The notes: generated from the sequence alone by a model not told the origin. Shown: positions 45,738-55,868, counted from the first letter of the stretch. The stretch is DNA of 64,000 nucleotides from Pseudidiomarina taiwanensis (GCF_003987435.1 NZ_PIQG01000005.1:1-64000), one strand, 5' to 3'. Numbers and translations are program-made.

Positions 45738-46147
45738 CTTGAGCTTTGCAGGTAATCTTCGAGGATGAGTTGAGCCGCCGCGCTATCGATATTGCCTTTG
45801 CTGAGATTTCGATAGCCGCCGCTGGAGAATAATTCCTCCTTCGCAGCAACCGTGGTGAGGCGTTCATCCTGTAAGTCCACCGGGAGACCGAAGCGACCAT
45901 GAAGGCGCTGGGCAAATTTACGAGCTTTCGTTGTGAGCTCTTGTTCAGTGCCATCCATGTTGAGCGGCAGGCCGACCACCAAACGCTCGGGCTGCCACTC
46001 TTTGATGAGCCGTTCAACTAAGTGCCAATCGGGTTGCCCTTCTTTGGCTCTGAGAGCAGCGAGGGCACGCGCACTGCGGGTGATGGTTTGACCCACTGCA
46101 ACACCAATACTATGCGTGCCAAAGTCGAATCCGAGTAAGGTGCTCAT
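45734..46147 (-). CDS. ruvX: pre-16S rRNA nuclease / Holliday-junction resolvase-like RuvX
   Basis: The 137-residue RNase H-fold protein (YqgF) takes part in 16S rRNA 5' maturation in E. coli. It has [13 protein letters not shown] at the N-terminus (catalytic Asp7), [11 protein letters not shown], and [10 protein letters not shown] motifs. It is the last gene of an rsmE-gshB-yqgE-ruvX run, the same order as in E. coli, and lies 12 bases after yqgE. Confidence 0.96.
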   Translation of the reverse strand: MSTLLGFDFGTHSIGVAVGQTITRSARALAALRAKEGQPDWHLVERLIKEWQPERLVVGLPLNMDGTEQELTTKARKFAQRLHGRFGLPVDLQDERLTTVAAKEELFSSGGYRNLSKGNIDSAAAQLILEDYLQSSS

Positions 46148-46159
46148 GACTGTTTCCCG

Positions 46160-46732
46160 TTATGCATGCCCGGCCCCGGGAGCGAGTTGCCATACATCAA
46201 TCCCCAACATTGCTGCGGCTTTTTGCCAACGTTCAGCCGCGGTTGTGTTGAACAGCACCTCCGCATCGGCAGCGCAGGTCAGCCAACTATTATCGGCAAG
46301 CTCCTGTTCTAGTTGACCGGCTTCCCAACCGGCATAACCGAGAGTAATAAGATAATCTTGCTCGAAGTCTCCTGCTGCGATGTCCTCAAGAACATCAGTC
46401 GATGTGGTAATCACCACTTCTGGACTAATTTGCAGTGAGCTGCGCCAAGTCTTTTCGCTCGGCCGATGGAGGACAAATCCGCGGTCACGTGCTAACGGGC
46501 CACCTGCATAGACATGTTGTTGCAAGGCAGGGGTATCATGACTGGCAATTTTAATTTCAAGTTGCTGCAATAAGTCAGCAACTTGTACATCAATCGGGTG
46601 ATTAATGACCACACCCATCGCACCCTCATCATTATGCTCGCAGATATATGTGACCGAGCGCTGAAAGAATGGATCTTCCAAGTTCGGCATGGCGATAATG
46701 AAATGATTTTGCAAACTTTCCATTTTGCTCAT
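46160..46732 (-). CDS. yqgE: YqgE/AlgH family protein (UPF0301)
   Basis: A 190-residue protein of the UPF0301/AlgH family. The conserved N-terminal LQNHFIIAMPNLEDPFF and the GAMGVVINHP and GYAGWEAGQLEQEL segments are clear. AlgH was linked to alginate control in Pseudomonas, but its molecular role is not settled. It overlaps gshB by 4 bases. Confidence 0.95.
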   Translation of the reverse strand: MSKMESLQNHFIIAMPNLEDPFFQRSVTYICEHNDEGAMGVVINHPIDVQVADLLQQLEIKIASHDTPALQQHVYAGGPLARDRGFVLHRPSEKTWRSSLQISPEVVITTSTDVLEDIAAGDFEQDYLITLGYAGWEAGQLEQELADNSWLTCAADAEVLFNTTAAERWQKAAAMLGIDVWQLAPGAGHA

Positions 46733-47685
46733 GAGGCGTTTCGTTCCGCTACTTTTTGTTCAACCGCGGTAAATACCTTCTCGGCAATATTTAAGCCGAA
46801 CTCGTCTTCGATTTCACGCATACAGGTTGGGCTGGTGACATTAATTTCAGTGACCCGATCGCCAATAACATCGAGTCCAACAATGACTAGGCCACGACGT
46901 TTTAACTCGGGGCCAATAGCGTTAGCAATCGCCCAGTCTGAATCACTTAGCGGTTGCGGGCGACCACTGCCACCGGCTGCTAAATTACCGCGCGTTTCTC
47001 CGCCGGCCGGGATCCGAGCCAAGCTATAGGGCATCGGTTCACCATCAATAATCAAGATGCGCTTATCACCTGCGGTTATTTCAGGGATGTAACGCTGCAC
47101 CATGCAGTAGCGTTGACCATGCTCAGTCAGTGTCTCGATAATGACCGAAAGGTTTTGGGCGGCTTCGTCAACCCGGAAAATGGAGGCCCCACCCATCCCA
47201 TCGAGTGGTTTTAGAATCACATCACGGTGCTCTGTATGAAATGCTTTGATTGCAGTTTTATCGCGGCTCACCAGCGTTGCTGGGGTCCATTGTGGGAACC
47301 ATGCGGTGAAGAGCTTTTCATTACAATCGCGCAAACTCTGAGGGCGATTGATAACCACCGTGCCAGCTTGCTCGGCCAACTCGAGCATATAGGTCGCGTA
47401 GACATATTCTGTGTCAAATGGAGGATCTTTACGCATAAAAATAGCGGCAAAATCGCTTAGTTTGAAATCTTCAGCTTCCCCGAGAGTATAGAAATCCATG
47501 GCTTGGTCACGCACAGTGACAGCTCGTGCACGACCATAGGGAATGCCATCTCGGATCGATAAATCAGCCATTTCGAGGTAGTAGCATTGATGCCCGCGAG
47601 CTTGTGCTTCAAGCAACAGTCGAAAACTCGTGTCTTTATGGGGTTTAACTGTTGCAATTGGATCCATGATCATGGCTATTTTCAT
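46729..47685 (-). CDS. gshB: glutathione synthetase
   Basis: Joins gamma-glutamylcysteine and glycine with ATP to make glutathione. The 318-residue ATP-grasp protein (E. coli 316) begins MKIAMIMDPI, has the MRKDPPFDTEYVYAT segment, the KPLDGMGGASIFRV ATP loop and the INVTSPTC motif near the C-terminus. It lies 8 bases after rsmE and overlaps yqgE. gshA is not in the window. Confidence 0.98.
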   Translation of the reverse strand: MKIAMIMDPIATVKPHKDTSFRLLLEAQARGHQCYYLEMADLSIRDGIPYGRARAVTVRDQAMDFYTLGEAEDFKLSDFAAIFMRKDPPFDTEYVYATYMLELAEQAGTVVINRPQSLRDCNEKLFTAWFPQWTPATLVSRDKTAIKAFHTEHRDVILKPLDGMGGASIFRVDEAAQNLSVIIETLTEHGQRYCMVQRYIPEITAGDKRILIIDGEPMPYSLARIPAGGETRGNLAAGGSGRPQPLSDSDWAIANAIGPELKRRGLVIVGLDVIGDRVTEINVTSPTCMREIEDEFGLNIAEKVFTAVEQKVAERNAS

Positions 47686-47693
47686 CGTATACC

Positions 47694-48428
47694 TCAGCTT
47701 AAATCGCCAAATTGATATTGTAGTACGGTTAGCGCTGCAAGCGCGGCTGTTTCTGTTCTCAGAACCCTTGGTCCGAGTCGAATGGGGTGAAAGTTATAGG
47801 TTGTTGTTAAGGTAACCTCAGGCTCACTAAAGCCGCCCTCAGGACCAATCACTAGTTGGATTTGCTCTGCAGTTACTTGTTGTTGAGCCAATGGCGTTGC
47901 TGCACCTGGGTCGAGGGTCAGGCGCAGGGCCTGCGGTAATTTCTGTAGCCAATGCTCAAGGCTGAGTGCTGGGTGAACCACAGGAACGTGACTGCGTCCA
48001 GATTGTTCACAGGCACTGATGACTATTTTTTGCCACTGTTCAGTTTTTTTGAGAAGACGCTCACCGCTTAACTTTACCCCACAGCGTTCGGTGAATAGCG
48101 GAGTGATTTCGGTCACCCCTAATTCGACCGATTTCTGTAATACGAAATCCATTCGGTCGCCCCGAGAGATAGCTTGACCAAGATGGATTTTAACATTCGA
48201 TTCACTTGGATTTGAGCGTTGCGCTTTGATTTGAACCACCACCTTGCGCTTGTCGGCTTGCATGATGACCGCGGGATAATTGTGTCCATCGCCGCAGAAC
48301 AACTCGAGCGCTTGGTCAACTTGCATACGCAATACTCGACCAACATGGTTGGCCGCCTCGGCGCTCAATTCAACGGTCTGCCCAATACTTAAGCTGCTGG
48401 TTGGGTGATAGATTCTAGGGATCCGCAT
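47694..48428 (-). CDS. rsmE: 16S rRNA (uracil-1498-N3)-methyltransferase
   Basis: SPOUT-class methyltransferase that methylates U1498 in 16S rRNA. From the ATG at 48428 it has 244 residues (E. coli 243) and begins MRIPRIYHP. The trefoil-knot SAM motifs LVIGPEGGFSEPE and LGPRVLRTETAALAAL are at the C-terminus. A longer in-frame start at 48491 would add 21 residues absent from the family. It heads the rsmE-gshB-yqgE-ruvX run. Confidence 0.97.
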   Translation of the reverse strand: MRIPRIYHPTSSLSIGQTVELSAEAANHVGRVLRMQVDQALELFCGDGHNYPAVIMQADKRKVVVQIKAQRSNPSESNVKIHLGQAISRGDRMDFVLQKSVELGVTEITPLFTERCGVKLSGERLLKKTEQWQKIVISACEQSGRSHVPVVHPALSLEHWLQKLPQALRLTLDPGAATPLAQQQVTAEQIQLVIGPEGGFSEPEVTLTTTYNFHPIRLGPRVLRTETAALAALTVLQYQFGDLS

Positions 48429-48499
48429 GGATTGCCACTCATACTCCAAGTTCGATAGAGCTTGCAGTTTAGCAGACCCCATGCGTTGCACAAAAGCAT

Positions 48500-48528
48500 T
48501 TGACCTGAACGCCTTCGGCCGTGATCAT
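48500..48528 (+). promoter_or_regulatory. candidate promoter of the M1 peptidase gene
   Basis: TTGACC (48500-48505, 5 of 6), a 17-base spacer and GATCAT (48523-48528, 4 of 6) lie in the divergent gap after rsmE, 32 bases before the M1 start codon. Confidence 0.45.
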
Positions 48529-48560
48529 GGGGTATCAGATGATTAGAAGGAAAAGCCACG

Positions 48561-50393
48561 ATGAAACGTTTTTTAAGCGTCCTGCTGGTATTGCTTTGGA
48601 GCGCTACTGCAACGGCGCAAGACCAGCATAGTTATGCGCAATTAGAGCGCATCAGTACGCCCCACCTGGAACTCGACTTAGTTGTCGACTTTGAGCAAAA
48701 GCAGGTACGGGGGACAGCTGAGTACCGCCTGCAGCGACATCAAGCCGCAACTGCACTGACCCTCGATACGAGTGAGCTCACGGTCACGGCGGCTGAAATA
48801 AAGGTTGCAGGAAAGTGGCAAGCGACAACCTTCACCCTTGCCGAAGCGCATCCAAGCCTTGGCTCCAAGCTTACTATCGAGGTTGGCACTGAGGCAACGG
48901 AGGTGCGGATTCACTATGCTAGTGCGCCAACTGCAAGTGGTCTGCAGTGGTTGAGTCCAGCGCAGACTGCGGGCAAGCAGCACCCCTTTATGTTTAGCCA
49001 ATCGCAGCCTATTCATGCGCGTAGCTGGATTCCAATTCAAGACACTCCTGCTTTACGGCTGACCTATAATGCTAAGGTCCGAACTAAACCGGGTTTGCGG
49101 GTGGTAATGAGCGCGGATAATAGTCTCGAGCCTGAGCCCAGCGGGAGTTATGAATTTTCGATGCCGCAACCGATCCCACCTTATCTTATTGCGATTGCCG
49201 CCGGTGATCTTGAGGTGAAAAGTATCAGCGCTAACGTTGCGGTATTTGCCGAAGCTTACATCTTAGCTGACGCAGCCTGGGAGTTTGCTGATACTCCGGC
49301 GATGATCGAAACGACCGAGGCCATGTATGGACCATACCGCTGGGATCGCTACGACTTGTTAATTCTGCCACCAAGCTTTCCGTTTGGCGGCATGGAAAAC
49401 CCCCGTTTGAGCTTTATCACGCCAACGGTTATTGCGAAAGACCGTTCGCTGGTCAACCTGATCGCACATGAACTTGCTCATTCTTGGTCTGGCAACTTAG
49501 TGACCAATGCGACCTGGCGCGACCTGTGGATTAATGAAGGGTTCACCAGTTATGTTGAAAACCGCATTATGGAGGAGTTGTTTGGGGTCGAGCGAGCACA
49601 AATGGAACTGGCGCTGGGATATCAGGATTTACTGGCAGACCTCGAGAGTCTGGACCCTGCTGATACCATTATGCACATCGATATTGGCTTGCGGCATCCT
49701 GATGAGGTGTTTTCGCAAGTGCCTTATGTGAAAGGCCAGTTGTTTTTGGTTTATCTTGAACAACAGTTTGGACGCCAGTTATTTGATCAATTTTTAAAGC
49801 AGTATTTCGCTGATTGGGCGTTCAAGAGTATTACCACAGCGCAAATTCGAGCGTATCTAATTGAACACTTACTTGAGCCGAATCCAGGTAAGGTCAGTGT
49901 GGCAAAATTGGATGAGTGGTTATATCAACCAGGCTTGCCTACTGACGCGCCGCAACCAAGCTCAGATGCGTTTGAACAAGTCGAGCGGCAGATGCAAATT
50001 TGGTTAAAAGGTGGACAACTGCGCACCGCAGATTGGACGACCCATGAATGGTTGCATTTTATCAATAACTTGCCGCTGGATATCTCAGCGGTCAATATGG
50101 CTCGGCTCGACCGAGAGTTTGGTTTAACCCAAAGCAACAATAATGAAATTGCGCATGCTTGGTTAAAACTCTCGATTATTAAGAAGTATCAGCCTGCCCG
50201 GGAACGCTTGCGCGATTACTTGTTGACGATTGGTCGGAATAAGCTGGTTGCGCCCCTCTATCGCGAATTGGCGAAGAACCCAGCTGATCTGAGTTGGGCA
50301 AGAGCCGTATATGAACAGGCGAAAACAGGCTATCACCCCCTGACACAAACTGTGAATCAGGCCATTTTATATCCACAAGGAGAAGCACAATGA
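48561..50393 (+). CDS. M1-family metallo-aminopeptidase, secreted
   Basis: A 610-residue zinc aminopeptidase of the leukotriene-A4-hydrolase / cold-active aminopeptidase type. A signal peptide ends near residue 19 (ATATA/Q). The exopeptidase motif is GGMEN (276-280), and the zinc site is HELAH (303-307) with Glu326 in WINEGFTSYVE, exactly 18 residues on. A C-terminal helical domain (about 460-600) follows, as in LTA4H. It would act in the periplasm or outside, freeing amino acids from peptides. It overlaps the next gene by 4 bases. Confidence 0.94.
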   Translation: MKRFLSVLLVLLWSATATAQDQHSYAQLERISTPHLELDLVVDFEQKQVRGTAEYRLQRHQAATALTLDTSELTVTAAEIKVAGKWQATTFTLAEAHPSLGSKLTIEVGTEATEVRIHYASAPTASGLQWLSPAQTAGKQHPFMFSQSQPIHARSWIPIQDTPALRLTYNAKVRTKPGLRVVMSADNSLEPEPSGSYEFSMPQPIPPYLIAIAAGDLEVKSISANVAVFAEAYILADAAWEFADTPAMIETTEAMYGPYRWDRYDLLILPPSFPFGGMENPRLSFITPTVIAKDRSLVNLIAHELAHSWSGNLVTNATWRDLWINEGFTSYVENRIMEELFGVERAQMELALGYQDLLADLESLDPADTIMHIDIGLRHPDEVFSQVPYVKGQLFLVYLEQQFGRQLFDQFLKQYFADWAFKSITTAQIRAYLIEHLLEPNPGKVSVAKLDEWLYQPGLPTDAPQPSSDAFEQVERQMQIWLKGGQLRTADWTTHEWLHFINNLPLDISAVNMARLDREFGLTQSNNNEIAHAWLKLSIIKKYQPARERLRDYLLTIGRNKLVAPLYRELAKNPADLSWARAVYEQAKTGYHPLTQTVNQAILYPQGEAQ

Positions 50394-51445
50394 GTAAAGC
50401 TGTAGGTTACGCTGCGAAAGCGGCGGATCAAGAACTCGAGTACTTTGAATTTGAGCGTCGTGAGCCAACCGCTGATGATGTTGAAATTGAAATTCTCTAT
50501 TGCGGTGTCTGTCATTCTGACTTACACCAGGCGCGCAACGAGTGGGGTGGTACTGTATTCCCGTGTGTGCCAGGCCACGAAATTGTAGGTCGGGTAACAG
50601 CTGTTGGCAGCAAGGTCAGTAAGTTTAAAGTCGGTGACCATGTTGGTGTCGGCTGCATGGTTGATTCGTGTCGTACCTGTCATAGTTGCTCGGAAGGGCA
50701 TGAACAGTACTGTGAAAACGGTTTTGTCGGAACCTATAACGGTGCCGACAAACACTCCGGCGGCGTCACTTTTGGTGGCTATTCAAATCGTATCGTCGTC
50801 ACGCAAGATTTCGTCTTGAAAGTCGCCCAAGATCAAGACTTAGCAGGGGTAGCTCCGCTCTTGTGTGCGGGTATCACCACCTATTCACCCTTGCGCCATT
50901 GGGGCGTTGGCCCGGGCCATAAAGTGGGAGTCGTAGGACTCGGTGGGCTAGGTCACATGGCGGTGAAAATTGCTAAAGCAATGGGAGCAGAAGTGACTTT
51001 GTTTACCCATTCACCGAGCAAGGTTGAAGATGCCAAACGTTTGGGCGCAGATCAGGTTGTCATTTCTTCTGATCCTGAGCAAATGAAAGCTTGTAACAAC
51101 TCACTTGATTTCATTATCAATACGGTTGCTGCTCCGCATCAACTGGATGATTACATGACTTTACTACGCCTCAATGGAACCATGACCTTGGTCGGCTTAC
51201 CGTCTGAGCCACATCCAACCCCAAACATTGGTAACTTCATTTTTAAGCGTCGTAGTCTTGCCGGTTCATTGATTGGCGGCATCGCTGAGACTCAAGAAAT
51301 GCTCGATTTCTGTGCTCAACACAATATCACTGCAGATATTGAGTTGATTGCCATGGATGAAATCAACGATGCATTCGAGCGGATGCTACAGAGTGATGTG
51401 AAGTATCGATTTGTGATCGATATGGCAACTTTGGCAGTAAATTAA
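50390..51445 (+). CDS. zinc-dependent NAD(P) alcohol dehydrogenase
   Basis: A 351-residue medium-chain dehydrogenase of the cinnamyl-alcohol/AdhC (YahK-like) group. Catalytic zinc ligands are Cys41 and His63 (GHE at 62-64), the structural zinc is held by Cys94, Cys97, Cys100 and Cys108, and the nucleotide fold shows GLGGLGHMAVKIAKAMG. Such enzymes reduce aldehydes, usually with NADPH. It overlaps the M1 peptidase gene by 4 bases (ATGA), so the two are likely co-transcribed. The physiological substrate is not known. Confidence 0.94.
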   Translation: MSKAVGYAAKAADQELEYFEFERREPTADDVEIEILYCGVCHSDLHQARNEWGGTVFPCVPGHEIVGRVTAVGSKVSKFKVGDHVGVGCMVDSCRTCHSCSEGHEQYCENGFVGTYNGADKHSGGVTFGGYSNRIVVTQDFVLKVAQDQDLAGVAPLLCAGITTYSPLRHWGVGPGHKVGVVGLGGLGHMAVKIAKAMGAEVTLFTHSPSKVEDAKRLGADQVVISSDPEQMKACNNSLDFIINTVAAPHQLDDYMTLLRLNGTMTLVGLPSEPHPTPNIGNFIFKRRSLAGSLIGGIAETQEMLDFCAQHNITADIELIAMDEINDAFERMLQSDVKYRFVIDMATLAVN

Positions 51446-51467
51446 AATTAAGCCAATACAGCTGTAA

Positions 51468-51483
51468 AGACTTTTAGACGTCT
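51468..51483 (+). promoter_or_regulatory. MetJ operator (tandem met boxes) upstream of metK
   Basis: Two adjacent 8-base met boxes, AGACTTTT (6 of 8 matches) and AGACGTCT (8 of 8), lie about 83-98 bases before the metK start. MetJ with S-adenosylmethionine as corepressor binds such tandem boxes in E. coli metK and other met genes. The second box is the centre of a 16-base perfect palindrome (51472-51487). metJ itself is not in the window. Confidence 0.75.
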
Positions 51484-51491
51484 AAAACTGG

Positions 51492-51532
51492 AAAGGTGGG
51501 CGAGTTTTGTATAAACTACGCCCACTTTTTTT
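51492..51532 (+). terminator. terminator between adh and metK
   Basis: A hairpin with outer arms GTGGGCG (51496-51502) and CGCCCAC (51519-51525), inner arms AGTTT/AAACT, and seven T residues at 51526-51532. It can stop transcripts coming from the adh gene. A TATAAA (51510-51515) inside the hairpin may be the metK -10 box; transcripts starting there would begin in the right arm and could not form the hairpin. Confidence 0.8.
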
Positions 51533-51565
51533 GATTGATCGCAAATTCGATATAGGTAGGACGAT

Positions 51566-52714
51566 ATGGCACGTCATCTTTTCACCTCTGAGTCGGTTTC
51601 AGAGGGACACCCAGATAAAATTGCAGACCAAATTTCTGATGCAGTCCTTGATGCGATTTTAGCGCAAGACAAACATGCGCGGGTAGCTTGTGAGACTTTC
51701 GTCAAGACCGGTATGGTGCTGGTTGGGGGTGAAATTTCGACCTCAGCTTGGGTTGATATTGAAGAATTGACGCGAAAAGTAGTGAACGATATCGGCTATA
51801 CCAGCTCGGATATGGGCTTTGATGGCGATTCATGTGCCGTGCTTAACGCGATCGGCAAGCAATCCCCTGACATTAATCAAGGGGTCGACCGTGGCCTGCC
51901 TGAAGTTCAGGGAGCTGGAGACCAAGGTTTGATGTTTGGCTACGCCTCGAACGAAACCGACGTTTTAATGCCAGCACCCATTACCTATGCGCACCGCTTA
52001 GTTGAGCAGCAAGCGAAAGTAAGAAAGGAAGGTATCTTGCCTTGGTTACGTCCTGATGCGAAAAGTCAGTTAACGTTCGTGTATGAAGATGGTCGCCCCG
52101 TAGGAATCGATGCAGTTGTCTTGTCGACTCAACACAGCGAAGCAGTGAGCCAAAAGGATCTGCACGAGGCTGTGCTTGAGCACATCATTAAGCCAGTATT
52201 GCCGGCTGAGTGGATGCCAACTGCAAAGGACCGCATTTTCATTAATCCGACCGGTAAGTTTGTCATTGGCGGACCTATGGGTGATTGTGGACTTACTGGG
52301 CGAAAAATTATCGTTGATACCTATGGCGGGATGGCCCGTCATGGTGGCGGAGCTTTCTCGGGGAAAGATCCATCAAAAGTAGACCGCAGTGCCGCTTACG
52401 CAGCGCGTTATGTTGCAAAGAACATCGTTGCTGCGGGCCTTGCAGAGCGTTGTGAAATTCAAATTTCGTATGCGATCGGTGTCGCTGAGCCGACTTCGAT
52501 CAGCTTAGAAACCTTTGGGACTTCGAAATATTCTGAAGAACAATTGATCGCGCTGATTCGTAAGCACTTTGATCTGCGCCCCTACGGTTTGATCAAGATG
52601 CTTGACCTAGAACGCCCGATTTATCAACAGACGGCAGCTTATGGTCACTTTGGTCGCGACTCGTTCCCATGGGAGCAAACAGACAAAGTTGAGGCTTTGT
52701 TAAGCGATATCTAA
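51566..52714 (+). CDS. metK: S-adenosylmethionine synthetase
   Basis: Makes S-adenosylmethionine from ATP and methionine. The 382-residue protein (E. coli 384) has [12 protein letters not shown] near the start, [12 protein letters not shown] (about 115-126) and the P-loop-like [16 protein letters not shown]. The upstream tandem met boxes indicate MetJ repression when SAM is high. metK followed by tkt is a common order in gammaproteobacteria. Confidence 0.98.
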   Translation: MARHLFTSESVSEGHPDKIADQISDAVLDAILAQDKHARVACETFVKTGMVLVGGEISTSAWVDIEELTRKVVNDIGYTSSDMGFDGDSCAVLNAIGKQSPDINQGVDRGLPEVQGAGDQGLMFGYASNETDVLMPAPITYAHRLVEQQAKVRKEGILPWLRPDAKSQLTFVYEDGRPVGIDAVVLSTQHSEAVSQKDLHEAVLEHIIKPVLPAEWMPTAKDRIFINPTGKFVIGGPMGDCGLTGRKIIVDTYGGMARHGGGAFSGKDPSKVDRSAAYAARYVAKNIVAAGLAERCEIQISYAIGVAEPTSISLETFGTSKYSEEQLIALIRKHFDLRPYGLIKMLDLERPIYQQTAAYGHFGRDSFPWEQTDKVEALLSDI

Positions 52715-52721
52715 TTTGCTT

Positions 52722-52798
52722 CAAGACCCCGAAATGTGGACAATACGCGCTTTAATTATGCAACTTCTGCACCTTCTCAGTTCCATTTCGGGGTTTTG
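52722..52798 (+). promoter_or_regulatory. long-arm hairpin covering the tkt ribosome binding site
   Basis: CAAGACCCCGAAATG (52722-52736) pairs with CATTTCGGGGTTTTG (52784-52798) over 15 bases with one G-T pair, around a 47-base loop. The right arm holds the only good Shine-Dalgarno (cgggg, 52789-52793) of tkt and ends 2 bases before its ATG. It may act as the metK terminator, as a translational lock, or both. A tkt promoter inside the loop would make transcripts that lack the left arm and so stay open. Confidence 0.65.
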
Positions 52799-52800
52799 TT

Positions 52801-54816
52801 ATGACAGCAACACATTCGGATCGTAAACATCTTGCCAATGCTATTCGTGCGTTAAGCATGGATGCGGTGCAACAAGCGAACTCGGGACATCCCGGGGCGC
52901 CTATGGGCATGGCAGATATTGCCGAAGTGCTTTGGCGCGACTATCTCAAGCATAACCCTCGCAATCCTACCTGGGCCGACCGCGACCGCTTCGTGTTATC
53001 GAATGGTCATGGTTCAATGCTGATTTATTCATTATTGCACTTGAGCGGATACGACCTCAGTATCGATGATCTTAAAGCGTTCCGACAGTTGCATTCTAAA
53101 ACTCCAGGACACCCTGAGTTCGGTTATGCACCAGGAGTTGAAACAACCACTGGACCACTCGGTCAGGGGATCACCAATGCTGTGGGTATGGCGCTAGCCG
53201 AGAAGGTTCTAGCGGCTCAGTTTAATCGCAGCGGGCATGAAATCATTGACCATTATACCTATTGCTTTTTAGGCGATGGCTGTCTCATGGAAGGGATTTC
53301 GCATGAAGCCTGCTCACTCGCCGGGACGCTTGGTCTGGGTAAGTTGATTGCGTTTTATGACGACAATGGCATTTCGATTGATGGTGAAGTCGAAGGTTGG
53401 TTTACCGATGACACTGCGGCACGCTTCCGCGCTTATGACTGGCATGTCATCGAAGCGGTTGATGGTCATGATGCAGCAGCGATTCAACAAGCGATCGAAA
53501 CTGCTCGGGCAGTGACGGATAAGCCAACCTTGATTATTTGTAAAACCATTATCGGCTTTGGTGCGCCAAATAAACAAGGCACTGAAAGCTGTCATGGAGC
53601 ACCGCTTGGTGCGGATGAAATCGCCGCTGCACGGGCGCAACTTGGCTGGGAATATGGGCCATTTGAGATTCCAGCTGATGTCTATGAACAATGGTCAGCA
53701 GTGGATGCCGGACGCGCAGCTGAAGACGATTGGCAGCAACGTTTTAGCGCCTACCGCAGCGCTCATCCAGAGCTTGCGGATGAACTCATGCGCCGTTTAA
53801 GTGGCGAGCTGCCAGAAAGTTTCGAGCAACAAGCGCAAGCGTATATTGAGCAATTACAAGCAAACCCAGCGAGCATTGCGAGTCGCAAAGCTTCACAAAA
53901 TGCATTGAATGCCTATGGTCCGTTGTTACCCGAGTTACTCGGAGGATCTGCGGACCTTGCGGGCTCAAACCTCACCCTTTGGAGCGGCTCAAAAGGTGTC
54001 AGCAAGGATGCCGCAGCCGGGAATTATATCTTCTACGGAGTGCGTGAGTTTGGCATGTCGGCGATTATGAATGGTATTGCCTTGCACGGTGGCTTTGTTC
54101 CTTATGGCGCAACCTTTTTGATGTTTATGGAGTATGCTCGCAATGCCGTGCGGATGGCCGCACTGATGCAACAACGTAGCATTTTTGTCTACACCCATGA
54201 CTCGATTGGTTTGGGTGAAGATGGCCCAACGCATCAGCCGGTAGAGCAAATTGCAAGCTTGCGCATGACGCCAAATATGAGTACTTGGAGACCTGCGGAT
54301 CAAGTTGAATCGGCGGTTGCTTGGAAGCTCGCGTTGCAGCGTAAACACGGCCCAAGCTCACTTATTTTTAGCCGTCAGAATCTACCGCAACAGGAGCGCA
54401 GCGCAGACCAACTCGCGAATATTGAGCGCGGTGGCTATGTCTTATTCGATAGTCCGGCTCACCAGCCGGAGCTGATTCTGATTGCAACTGGCTCTGAAGT
54501 TGATTTAGCGATGCAAGCCGCACCCCAAATTGAAGCGATGGGCGTTGCTGTACGGGTCGTTTCTATGCCATCGACAGATACCTTCGATGCACAACCTCAG
54601 TCTTATCGCGACACTGTCTTGCCCCCAACTGTTACCAAGCGAATCGCAGTTGAAGCAGGTATTGCCGACTACTGGTATAAGTATGTTGGTCTATCCGGCA
54701 AAATTATCGGAATGCAGAGCTTTGGCGAATCAGCCCCGGCTGGCGATCTGTTTAAGCACTTTGGCTTTACGGTTGAGAATGTGGTTCGTCAAGCACAGGA
54801 GTTACTGCACGGATGA
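52801..54816 (+). CDS. tkt: transketolase
   Basis: Thiamine diphosphate enzyme that moves two-carbon units in the pentose phosphate pathway and the formation of erythrose-4-phosphate. The 671-residue protein (E. coli 663) shows the [14 protein letters not shown] start region, the ThDP-binding GDGCLMEG-...-DDNG motif (about 159-196), and the [14 protein letters not shown] region. epd follows with a 4-base overlap, forming a tkt-epd-pgk-fba run as in E. coli. Its ribosome binding site is part of a hairpin. Confidence 0.97.
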   Translation: MTATHSDRKHLANAIRALSMDAVQQANSGHPGAPMGMADIAEVLWRDYLKHNPRNPTWADRDRFVLSNGHGSMLIYSLLHLSGYDLSIDDLKAFRQLHSKTPGHPEFGYAPGVETTTGPLGQGITNAVGMALAEKVLAAQFNRSGHEIIDHYTYCFLGDGCLMEGISHEACSLAGTLGLGKLIAFYDDNGISIDGEVEGWFTDDTAARFRAYDWHVIEAVDGHDAAAIQQAIETARAVTDKPTLIICKTIIGFGAPNKQGTESCHGAPLGADEIAAARAQLGWEYGPFEIPADVYEQWSAVDAGRAAEDDWQQRFSAYRSAHPELADELMRRLSGELPESFEQQAQAYIEQLQANPASIASRKASQNALNAYGPLLPELLGGSADLAGSNLTLWSGSKGVSKDAAAGNYIFYGVREFGMSAIMNGIALHGGFVPYGATFLMFMEYARNAVRMAALMQQRSIFVYTHDSIGLGEDGPTHQPVEQIASLRMTPNMSTWRPADQVESAVAWKLALQRKHGPSSLIFSRQNLPQQERSADQLANIERGGYVLFDSPAHQPELILIATGSEVDLAMQAAPQIEAMGVAVRVVSMPSTDTFDAQPQSYRDTVLPPTVTKRIAVEAGIADYWYKYVGLSGKIIGMQSFGESAPAGDLFKHFGFTVENVVRQAQELLHG

Positions 54817-55844
54817 GTCCCCAACGCCGCGCTAGAATTGGCATAAATGGATTTGGCCGGATTGGTCGCAGTGTCCTGCGAGCTTTCTATGAGCGCGGTT
54901 ATGCCGATCAGTTTGAAATCGTCGCGATTAATGAGCTGGCGCCGGTCGCCAGTATGGCGCATTTATTAAAGTATGACAGTTCCCACGCACGGTTTGAGCA
55001 GCCCGTGGTTGCCCACAGTGATCGCTTGCAGGTGGGCCAAGATCAGATTCAAGTGTCTGCTGCGCAAACCATTGCTGAGTTACCGTGGCGCGGGTTAGCA
55101 CTCGATATAGTGCTTGATTGCACGGGTGTATTTGGTGATGCAGCAGCTGGTCAAGCCTATCAGCAACTCGGTGTACCACGCGTCTTGTTCTCCCATCCGG
55201 GAAAACCGGATGTCGATTTTACCGCGATTTACGGGGTTAATGATGAGCAACTGACTGCAGCGCATCGGGTGGTGTCAAATGGCTCGTGTACGACGAACTG
55301 CATCGTCCCGGTGATAGCGGTCCTCGATCAAGCGTTTGCGATAGATAGTGGTGCGATCACGACGATTCATGCGGCGATGCATGATCAACAAGTGATCGAT
55401 GCTTATCATCCTGATCTGCGTTTGGCGCGTGCAGCGGGACGTTCGATTATTCCGGTTGATACCCGACTCGCAGCGGGGATTGAGCGGATTTTGCCTAAAT
55501 TTGCAGGTCGCTTTGAAGCGATTCAAGTGCGGGTTCCAACGACCAATGTGACCGCCATGGATTTAAGTGTCACGGTTGAACGAGAAGTCTCAATTGCGGA
55601 CGTGAATCAGGTTCTCGCTGAAGCCGCGCGTGGGCCACTGGCCAAAGTCTTGGGCTTTGTTGATGAACCTTTGGTGTCGATTGATTTCAACCATGACTCG
55701 CGCTCGAGTATTGTCGATGGCACCCAAACCCGAGTCGCTGATAAGCGTCTGATTAAAGTATTATGTTGGTGTGATAACGAATGGGGCTTTGCCAACCGAA
55801 TGTTGGATACCGCAACCGTTATGACACGTTTTGAATTGGCTTGA
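54813..55844 (+). CDS. epd: D-erythrose-4-phosphate dehydrogenase
   Basis: Oxidises erythrose-4-phosphate to 4-phosphoerythronate for PLP synthesis. The 343-residue protein is a GAPDH paralog: [12 protein letters not shown] fold (11-19) and catalytic Cys159 in SNGSCTTNC. The [19 protein letters not shown] and [19 protein letters not shown] segments match Epd rather than GapA. The SNGSC reading (Gly for the usual Ala) is a minor change. It overlaps tkt by 4 bases and precedes pgk by 24, the standard order. Confidence 0.94.
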   Translation: MSPQRRARIGINGFGRIGRSVLRAFYERGYADQFEIVAINELAPVASMAHLLKYDSSHARFEQPVVAHSDRLQVGQDQIQVSAAQTIAELPWRGLALDIVLDCTGVFGDAAAGQAYQQLGVPRVLFSHPGKPDVDFTAIYGVNDEQLTAAHRVVSNGSCTTNCIVPVIAVLDQAFAIDSGAITTIHAAMHDQQVIDAYHPDLRLARAAGRSIIPVDTRLAAGIERILPKFAGRFEAIQVRVPTTNVTAMDLSVTVEREVSIADVNQVLAEAARGPLAKVLGFVDEPLVSIDFNHDSRSSIVDGTQTRVADKRLIKVLCWCDNEWGFANRMLDTATVMTRFELA

Positions 55845-55868
55845 TTGGATTTAAATAAGGATACAACC

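Noticed and set aside
51446-51565. SAM riboswitch in the metK leader
   Set aside because: The leader is too short for a SAM-I or SAM-II fold, and the tandem met boxes explain SAM feedback in this group of bacteria.
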